A program made the position numbers and the translations under genes. This document shows, one piece after another, positions 56,563 to 64,000 of a DNA stretch of 64,000 bases. The stretch's first letter is position 1; every line of letters begins with the position of its first letter. Origin of the DNA: Benincasa hispida (Eukaryota > Streptophyta > Magnoliopsida > Cucurbitales > Cucurbitaceae); assembly GCF_009727055.1 (NCBI RefSeq), contig NC_052359.1, positions 61,294,649-61,358,648 of the forward strand. Reading direction: 5' to 3'. A model generated the notes under the pieces. It was not told where the DNA came from. It was given only the letters and a program-made list of their open reading frames with translations, and searched no databases.

Positions 56563-57769
56563 AGAAGTACTTGTAAAAACCTTGGGGAAGCATTCTCCAA
56601 ATTCGGTGAAGTTGTTCATGGTAATCTCATTTTTTCCTGTAGCTTGTTTAATCCTCTTTCATTTGCTTTGCTTTTAATCTCCCATTTTGCATTGCTTATT
56701 AGTTCATACTTCGCTGCTTTGCATTACCTTGGCGAGCGATCGATTATGGTTTAGTGCTTATTTCAGCCAGAATTGTGACGGATCGTAAGTCTGGATTTTC
56801 AAAGGGCTTTGGTTTTGTGAGATATGCTACTTTAGAAGAAGCAGAGAAAGGAATGAAAGGGATGAATGCACAGGTTCATTACCCCTCCTTTCTATTACTC
56901 TTATCATTTTTAGTGAACATTATAAATGCTTGGCTGTTTTGATTAAGGACTATCGAGTTCAATTGAAGTAAGGTGGGCTTTGAATAAAAAGGAAAGGATT
57001 AAGGTTGTGTTATTAAGAAATTTGAGCTTTAGATTAAAATTCCTTGTATCGTTTAATTATGACTCATGTCTCATCCTATGCTTCTTTTTGTGTTGTGATA
57101 TGATAGAATCCAAAACATAACCCAAATGTGTTGCAATATAAAAGATAAAGAACTTACTGGATAAACCGAGTTATTTGAAGAATTTGAACCTTCTCATTAT
57201 TGAGATCACTCAAACCTTAATCCATCTATCAAAATGCCTACTTCAGCTCTGTCCACTTTGTTTAAAAGCAAACTCTCCTAGTGAGCTCTTCAACTAATTA
57301 CTAACATACTCTGATTTTGTAATACTAATAGCATTCCTATCATGTTCTTTATGATGTGATATATACACTAACATATGTGTGATGAATGAAAAATTCAAAC
57401 TTTGAACTAGATGTTATGTATCTCAACTAGCATAAAGAATGTACCCTCAACCTCAAGAGGTGAGGTTCAAATCTTCCACCCGCACATTTTGGTTGACTGA
57501 AAGAAAAGAAAAAGAAAAAAGATTGTCCCACAGAGGATCATGAAACAAAGAAGGGGGTTCCTCAACCTCGGCTATGGTATGTATTCTTTTGTTGTGGATT
57601 AAAGAAGTTCTAACACTTTGTTTTTTGGTTGATGCAGTTTCTTGATGGGTGGGTGATAGTTGCAGAATATGCAAGGCCCAGAAGTGCCCAGGATATTCGT
57701 CATACCAACCTGATAGATGATGCTTGTAAGGAGATTCAACTCATCCATTTTGGTTGGTTCAGATTTTAG
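56563..57769 (+). pseudogene. RRM (glycine-rich/organelle RNA-binding type) gene, first exon missing
   Basis: Three exons read in frame: about 56565-56620 (STCKNLGEAFSKFGEVVH), 56767-56873 (ARIVTDRKSGFSKGFGFVRY and ATLEEAEKGMKGMNAQ) and 57638-57769 (FLDGWVIVAEYARPRSAQDI, stop TAG at 57767). Junctions use GT-AG and keep phase. The RNP1 motif KGFGFVRY is intact. The preceding RNP2 strand (an L-F-V-x-G-L motif) and start codon are not found; upstream is the MULE terminal repeat 60 bp away. Plant relatives are small mitochondrial or chloroplast RRM proteins of about 100-150 residues. The C-terminal tail after YARPR is not recognised and could be intron read-through. It is a truncated copy or a gene disrupted by the element. 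Confidence 0.78.
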
Positions 57770-58610
57770 AGATTGGGTTGGTTTCATTAAAGTTCAAATT
57801 TATTCCTTATATTTTGATAAAGCCTTGGTTTGATAAAATCATCATAAATAAGAATTATTTATGAAAGTTTAATCGAACCATAGGGGCTAAATTACTAGCC
57901 TAAATTTATTGGCATTCCAAATTGAGTTTGGTGGGACTCTTCAGCAAGTAGAAATTTATTTCAAAGTGAATATGTGGTTTAGTTTATTTCATCTTTTTCA
58001 TTTGATGATGGAATTGATACAAACTCAACTCTTGAGCCAATTGAAATTTACTGTCGTGTTAGTTTTTAGTCATCCTCTGTTTGTTGAAATTGTTTCCTTC
58101 GATCAATGGAAACGATATGCAAATTATCATATTCGAGAAGGGAAGAACATCAACAATTTACAACTTCTGTAAGATCCCGAGAAAGCATTATCGCCTTCCT
58201 CGAGATTTACATCCATGATCCAATAAGATGGAAAATTCACGAGCATTTTGAACAGTGAGAAACTGAGCAGGCAGCATTTACACGATCTTAAGACTTGAAC
58301 AAGGATAAAAGGCCAACATTTCTGAAGTTGAAATCTGGTAAAACAACAGTAGATGTAAAAATAAGTTTTTAGTATTGATATTAACCAAATGATCAGCCAT
58401 TTCTCAAGAATCATGACTTCGATGATCAGTGTCGGGTTCTATCAAAATGGGACTAGATGCATAAGACTAATGACGTAAATCGAAAAAGAAAAATGTCAAA
58501 AACAGATTGAGGTTCACAGAATTCTATCTTGTGGTATAAGTTAGTGAATTGATATCATCAACCATGGCAACAAGACAAACCACCAGCTTTAAATTCTCTT
58601 TCAGAACTGC
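57770..58610. other. intergenic, including probable 3' UTR of the HSP20-like gene
   Basis: Roughly 800 bp separate the RRM stop from the stop of the convergent HSP20-like gene. The open frames on both strands here (87 and 95 codons) lack homology. Minus-strand AT-rich text down to about 58150 is the likely 3' UTR. Confidence 0.55.
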
Positions 58611-60101
58611 CTATCTCAACTTAACATTAGATTTGACTCCATGGAGTGGTCGAAGGCAAACATGAACCTCGTGTTCTTCTGAACCTTCGCGGAGTTTGGG
58701 GACCATGATCTCAAGAACAGATCCCGGTCCATCGTAGTATGCTTCAATATTAGCATCTTCAGGAATTCGAGTCGAAAGAGGAATCTCTCTCACGAATTCA
58801 CCTGGAGGACAATGTTCGGTAGACGAATCTAAAAGCTTGAAAGTTCTATCATGCCTCTTGATGAACGGTACGCGAGATGTGCTCACACAAGAAACTTTTA
58901 TAATGCCATGTGTGAGCGTATTCCTCCAGGAAACTTTGACCCTTTGTAGATCCACAAAGGGCAAACTGATGATTATTAAATAACCTTCACCATCTTCATA
59001 TATTGTCTTTGCAGCCGTAACAGGCCCGTAACTGTTCTTCATAACTCCACTAAAGTCATTCAACCATTGCAGACTGTTCGAGTGCTTATCCATATCTGAA
59101 ATCCAGTCGGGAGGATTGACCATCAATACGCAATCATCGTCATTCATATTAGGAGATGAACTTTTCCTTCTCTTGCTGGTAACAGGTGATAAATCCATCA
59201 TATCACAGTTGTGGTTTGACAAATTTAAGGTAGATCCGTTGAGCAATTTCTTCGGTTGAAGATTTAAAGTACTTTTGACAGAAGGAACTGGCCTCTCGAG
59301 TTCAAAATCTGGGCTAGGAAGGTTTCTCCATGAGCTAAAATCACTTGCTTCAGGTGGTATAGTGAAGTTAAAGTCTCTACCAGTTAGTTCAACCCATCTC
59401 TTTCGTAGTTCTTCATCGAGAGACATTAGATTGGGAGATGCAACAACCTCAATCCCATGTACACACTGAGGATTGGATAGACCCCGATAATGCTTGCGTT
59501 GCATTCTATGTGATCGAACAAAACCTTTCTCAGCACCAAAAGGAAAAGGAGGCTCACCTTGGCGAGAGTGCCCGTTCATGTAACTTCTAAGCTGCATTTT
59601 ACCTAATGCATTCTCCGGCCTCTCCTTGAAAGCCCACATGTACATGTTCTCCATGTCATGCTGAACCATAAAAACATCGACCTTAAGATCTGACTTCTCA
59701 AATCCCGAAACACCTTTGCTATCGCGTGTAATCTTAGCCTTTGATTTCTCATTTAACACAGGCTTGAAGTAGAAACTAAAGAAAAACCATGCACCCCAAA
59801 TGCTGTCTACTCGTCTGGTGCATTTCCTTACAACTTTTGGAACAGTAAGAAAACTTTCAGTCTCATAAACTTGTGAAACAAGTCCAACATCTAAAATGTT
59901 GCAGTGATCAGAATTCCATGGCTGCAGAGTGTAGCTGCATTCAGTTGACAATGGTAAATTAATATCGGGGGGACGAAGAACGATCTGCCTATTCATTTCC
60001 AAATCCAATTCTTCGTGAGACGAGGCACTCGAATCCATGAATAAAAGTGTAGATGGATGATGATTCTCCAGTGAAAGGGCTGTGATGAGAGAATCTCTCA
60101 T
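58611..60101 (-). CDS. HSP20-like chaperone (C-terminal alpha-crystallin domain) protein, single coding exon
   Basis: An uninterrupted 496-residue frame begins with ATG 60101 (MRDSLITALSLENHH). Residues 1-360 are plant-specific: RQIVLRPPDINLPLSTECSY, a W/F-rich IWGAWFFFSFYFKP segment, MVQHDMENMYMWAFKERPEN, QRKHYRGLSNPQCVHGIEVV, DEELRKRWVELTGRDFNF and a basic SKRRKSSS. About residues 369-470 form an alpha-crystallin-like fold: YLIIISLPFVDLQRVKVSWR, GIIKVSCVST, EFVREIPLSTRIPEDANIEA and VLEIMVPK. The layout matches the long HSP20-like proteins of Arabidopsis (At1g20870 and the IDM2 relatives, from memory). Some of those act in DNA demethylation, but that role is not shown here. A 22nd-residue Met (MDSSASSHEELD) is an alternative start. 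It looks intact and functional. Confidence 0.88.
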   Translation of the reverse strand: MRDSLITALSLENHHPSTLLFMDSSASSHEELDLEMNRQIVLRPPDINLPLSTECSYTLQPWNSDHCNILDVGLVSQVYETESFLTVPKVVRKCTRRVDSIWGAWFFFSFYFKPVLNEKSKAKITRDSKGVSGFEKSDLKVDVFMVQHDMENMYMWAFKERPENALGKMQLRSYMNGHSRQGEPPFPFGAEKGFVRSHRMQRKHYRGLSNPQCVHGIEVVASPNLMSLDEELRKRWVELTGRDFNFTIPPEASDFSSWRNLPSPDFELERPVPSVKSTLNLQPKKLLNGSTLNLSNHNCDMMDLSPVTSKRRKSSSPNMNDDDCVLMVNPPDWISDMDKHSNSLQWLNDFSGVMKNSYGPVTAAKTIYEDGEGYLIIISLPFVDLQRVKVSWRNTLTHGIIKVSCVSTSRVPFIKRHDRTFKLLDSSTEHCPPGEFVREIPLSTRIPEDANIEAYYDGPGSVLEIMVPKLREGSEEHEVHVCLRPLHGVKSNVKLR

Positions 60102-60614
60102 TTCAACTCATCTCTTATGGAGTCCTATTTGTTTCTGAGAAGTTGAATATTGCCATTGCAGAAGGGAAAAACACAAAGAAAGCAATAAAGAAAGAAAGAA
60201 AAAAACCACACCAACTGAAGAAATAACCCTGTAAACAATCTGATGATGTCAATCCCCAGTGTATCTTCCCTCCATCAAAACCCTAGATTTACCAAACAGA
60301 ACACAAATTACTTACAAACTCAATGATTAAAGAAAAATGAACAAACAATCCCAACAGAAACAGATAAAACGAAACAATCCACAACAACAAGAAACCAATG
60401 TTCAGTCTCCAATACACTGAATCGAATCGAAACCATCCTTAAAAAACGCCCTATATCACTCGAAAATCACTCGGAAACGCCGATTTCAGATCCCAAAAAT
60501 CCCCTAATCAAACCCATCATATAAATCTACGATTAACCCATAAACAGAAAATAAGAAACGATCAAGAAAACCCAGATATCGAAAAAGAAAATGAATCCAA
60601 AAGGATCTAAATAC

Positions 60615-60703
60615 CTTTTGGGATAAGCATCGGGAAATCGAGAAGTAGAAGGACCTCCAAAAGTAACAGCAACGTTCATCTCCATCGTATCGTCAACAAC
60701 CAT
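60615..60703 (-). other. upstream exon with open frame (uORF or coding first exon)
   Basis: On the minus strand three in-frame ATG codons (60703, 60685, 60679) open a frame MVVDDTMEMNVAVTFGGPST and SRFPDAYPK. It ends at a clean donor, AAAAG|GTATTT, at 60615. The only good acceptor before the main ATG, TTCTCAG near 60132, would bring a TAG three codons later. So the frame acts as a 33-codon uORF. A weaker splice at ATGAG|AGATTC would instead fuse it in frame to residue 2 of the HSP20-like protein. Confidence 0.5.
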
Positions 60704-60727
60704 CCCTTAATAGCTCAGTTCTTCAAT

Positions 60728-60770
60728 TTCTTCTTCTTCTTCTTCTTCTTCTTCTTCTTCTTCTTCTTCT
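60728..60770 (-). repeat. GAA microsatellite near transcription start
   Basis: About fourteen TTC units on the plus strand (GAA on the gene strand) lie 25 bp upstream of the first ATG of the HSP20-like transcript. GA-rich repeats are frequent in plant core promoters and 5' UTRs. Confidence 0.9.
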
Positions 60771-60779
60771 CCTTCCCGA

Positions 60780-63700
60780 CCCCAAGAAAAAACTAGAGAA
60801 AAAATGAAAGCAAAACAGGGCTGCGGCAGGTACAATAAAATGGGAAACGGGGGATTTTGTAGTGAAATGCCGCAGCCTTGTTTTAAAGAGAGAAATTTGG
60901 ATGGTCAAAACAACAACCACGGCATATCCCACTTCGAAAAATCTCTCTGTTGCCTTTTTATTCTTCCCTTTTTTACTAGACAAGGAAATATTTCTTATCA
61001 AGAGATGAAAAACCCAAACAACTCTTCATTACTCTACTCTGGATTCAATTAATGCCTAAAGAAACTTTTGATTTTGTTCATACAATATAAAGATCATCAA
61101 TTCCCAATTCCCATAAAGTAAAATGGAGTTTGTTATCTTATTAAGATTCATATAAAAGAAAAGCTAAAAGATTTTGAATTAAACAATCTAATCACCACCC
61201 AGAAAGGAAAAAAGGGGAAAGGGGAAAGTGCAGAGTATTGTTACAGAAAAATATAGCCATTAGCCACTCAATGCCTTCAAACACTAAAAAGGTGGAAGAA
61301 AAAAAAAAAGTTGATTTGGATCAATGATTACCTTTTATAAGCTCTATTAGAAATAGAATATAACTCATCTCCATTTTTTGTGTGAATTTCATGCCCAAAT
61401 TTAATAGCTTAAATATTGATTATCCAAATTGTGTCAAATTAACTATTTTTAACTCAATCACTAATGTTAAATTTGAAAAGACTTTCATGCTATTCCCTTA
61501 ATCCCCATCTAATAACATCTAAAAATATGACCTTTTTGGTAGTTTACTGTTCATTTTGTAACTTTCTAAAAAAAATGGTTAAATAATCGATAATATATAT
61601 CTTAACTATTGAATTATGACATAAACCTTGAAACATTTAGCATGTTGATCATAACCCATTTTTTCTAAACCTACACAATAAATAGAAATTTTTCTGAACC
61701 TAAGTTTCTCAAACCCTCAAGCTAATATGTCAAACTTGTCCCTACAAATGTCACTTCAAATTTTTGATCACGTTTCTAAATTTTGAAGGTTCTTTTTATT
61801 TAATTTTTGTCGTTGACATAATTAACTAAATGATGATATGATATGTCTATTCATCAACGATGAATAAAAATAATATAATCTATATAAAAAAAAAATTAAT
61901 TCGTTGCACATTCAACTTTAAAGTCATAGGTAAAAAAATTTGAGAAATATAAATCTTATCAAATTAAGGAGTTGTTTAGCCCCCTAACACAGCCTCATAG
62001 ATTACAACAATAACAATAATATAATTTTAAGACTTTAGAACAATAATATAATTTTAAGACGTTAGAGTACTATACCCCAAACACAGTAATCTAGTTCCTA
62101 GTTTTTAAAACCTTCCAAACAAAAGTTTTAGGGTATGTTTAGTAGGCAATGGAAATTTGAATACAAATTTTGAAAATAACATTGATCGATTCAATTACAT
62201 TAAAAAATATATATATATATATATTTTTTTGTGTTTTAAACTGAATTCATTTTTATTAAACTAAAATATATTTATTAATTATATTTAGAAATTAATTAGT
62301 AATAGTTTATATCCAACCTAAATTATTTATTTTCGAATTTTTGTTTTTAATTATGCCAAACAGTTTTTAAGGAGAAAGAATTAAAAATAAATAAATAAAA
62401 GGATATTTAGAAAGAAACTTAACATGTGTTGGCCACTAACCAACTGCAGTGCACAAGCAACAGCATCAATGTTGAGGCCTTTAGGGACCTCACCAACACT
62501 TTGCAAATAATAATAATAATAAATAAATGAATAAACTTTGTATTTAATTATCTGAAAGTCTTATTAGAAATCTTCTCAAACCCTAATTTTTTTATTTTTT
62601 TATTTTTTTTATTTTGGAAAAGTAGGCTGCTTTGGTTTTATATTATTGTGTGGTGCATATTCATTTGATAAACTTTTTCTTGAGGTTCCCTGTCAAAATA
62701 AAATATCTCCAATTCTTCCACCTCAAAAGAAACCAATAATATACCCCAAATGACACATCAAAGTTTTTGACATCTTTGCCTTATATTATATGAGGGATTG
62801 TTAGGGTGTATTTTTCAAAATTACTTTACATCACAATATACTAAAATACTACTTTCTTTTTTCTTTTTTTTTTTAAAAAAAAACTAAAACGCGTTTAAAC
62901 AATAAAGACCAAATTGATATGTTACTTTAACGTTACTATATATATATATATATAATTTTTTCAAAAGTATCATATAAAATAATTTTCTTTTTTTTTTTAC
63001 AAAAACGACGTTGTTTAAAATTAAAAATAGAAAATTGTATTTAAACATTAGTTTCAAATAAACTTCTAATTCTTTTTAATGAAATTTGCTATTATTATCG
63101 ACGTGTTTCAATTATTCATTTTGTTTGAGCTAATTTTCCACCCTTTGTAAATGATTTAACTTTTATACTTATAATTTATGATATATGTATCTTTTGTTAA
63201 TATAGTTTAAATGGTATGAAAAATGTATTTTAATACTTTAATTTGGATTTAATTGCTAATATTAGGTAGTTAGCTTGTGATTTAATTTGTGAAATGTTAT
63301 AATGTATTTCAGAAACAATACTTTATACAATTTGAAAATTATACAATTTATATATGATAACTAAATTAGCCCATCATATGTATGTTTGACTTTCTACTTT
63401 CTATTTTTGGGTAAATATTATTGTTTGAAATGTGATTTTGGATTTGATTAAAAGTCTGTTTTGGGCGCTAAGAAGTTGATATAGGATGTCTAAGTTCATA
63501 TACTGTGTTTGAGAGTGCAGGATTATTTTGTCTGAGTTCATATGTCTATATTTAAGAGTGCAAAGTTGAGTTAATATGTCAATGGTATCTGATGCAGTTT
63601 TTTTAATTTTAAAATAATAAGTTTAGATGATCTACTTTTTATTTTAAAAATTTTTTATTCAATAATTCCATGATTTATTTGAATAAAATGTGGATTGAAT

Positions 63701-63999
63701 TTTTTTTTTAAGTATGCACATATTTTTTATATTCCTCAAATATGGCTAGGGTTTAAGTTTAGATCTCTCATTTTAAATATTTCTTTTTTAAAAAATGAAT
63801 TATTTTATAAATTTGATTTTGATTTGTGAAGTTAGACCATCAAATGTATATGATAAGTAAATTAGCCCATCAAATGTATGTTTGACTTTCTGGTTTCTAT
63901 TTTTTGAGGTAAATATTATTATTTGAATTGTGATTTTGGATTTGACTAAAAGTTATTCCTATATGTCCCACAGCCTCTCTTTTCTAAAAAAGTAATAAT
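60780..63999. other. AT-rich intergenic DNA
   Basis: No gene is supported. TA microsatellites occur at 62207-62224 and 62936-62954. A 27-bp tandem duplication ('caataatataattttaagac') sits at 62012-62066. 'tttaagtttagggttt'-like plant repeat phrases and T-runs fill the rest. The first 100-200 bp, left of the GAA repeat, are the promoter region of the HSP20-like gene. Confidence 0.6.
63350..63953 (+). repeat. dispersed direct repeat of about 105 bp
   Basis: The text 'gataactaaattagcccatc' through 'gatttgattaaaagt' at 63350-63455 recurs at 63846-63953 with about ten differences. The 390-bp spacer is unrelated AT-rich sequence. It could be a segmental duplication or the ends of a small element. 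Confidence 0.75.
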
Positions 64000-64000
64000 G

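Noticed and set aside
57909..58414. Frames of 87 and 95 codons between the RRM and HSP20-like genes
   Set aside because: They have no homology, overlap on opposite strands and lie in a probable 3' UTR.

Overview
This is plant nuclear DNA, probably from a dicot. It is AT-rich, has GT-AG introns, and most of its length is nested, decayed transposable elements around three host loci. A cucurbit is my best guess because ULP1-carrying Mutator elements like the one here are known from melon, but the window alone does not prove it. There is no bacterial, organellar or CRISPR content.

Layout. 1-5.1 kb: minus-strand Ty1/copia element, running off the left edge. 5.1-5.4 kb: a stray reverse-transcriptase piece of the same family. 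5.4-16.0 kb: plus-strand element of the same family with truncated 5' LTR, primer-binding site, degenerate gag-pol and full 3' LTR, holding a solo LTR of a second family (9.5-11.25 kb). 16.0-17.25 kb: 3' part of another LTR. 17.25-20.6 kb: broken minus-strand hAT transposon of the TTF-zinc-finger type, with a tRNA-like (SINE-like) patch. 20.6-25.0 kb: AT-rich intergenic DNA. 25.0-26.9 kb: an intact three-exon ARF GTPase-activating protein gene (AGD6/7 type). 27-29.7 kb: intergenic. 29.7-47.3 kb: a nest of retrotransposons. An LTR (family B) lies as inverted pieces and is split by a solo LTR (31.4-33.3 kb), a complete 9.65-kb copia element with a perfect TGAAT target duplication (33.74-43.39 kb) and a gypsy-like solo LTR with a perfect GCCAG duplication (44.0-45.3 kb). 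47.3-48.3 kb: an unrecognised decayed minus-strand gene with a TATA box. 48.3-56.5 kb: an 8.2-kb Mutator-like element with 125-bp terminal inverted repeats, a ULP1-protease/DUF1985 pseudogene and a convergent MuDR transposase pseudogene. 56.5-57.8 kb: an RNA-binding (RRM) gene lacking its first exon. 58.6-60.7 kb: an intact HSP20-like (alpha-crystallin domain) gene on the minus strand. 61-64 kb: AT-rich intergenic DNA.

Function. Only the ArfGAP and HSP20-like genes look intact. The three copia internal regions with recognisable coding share large gag losses, and two share an altered RT catalytic motif and two an altered protease motif, so they look non-autonomous. Copies 1 and D lie head to head and could give hairpin RNA. 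The most unusual signal is an array of palindromic AACGATCGTT-like words in every copia leader, between primer-binding site and gag, with 62-bp periodicity in one element and a perfect 22-bp period in one LTR. I suggest, as inference only, a role such as RNA dimerisation, packaging or protein binding.
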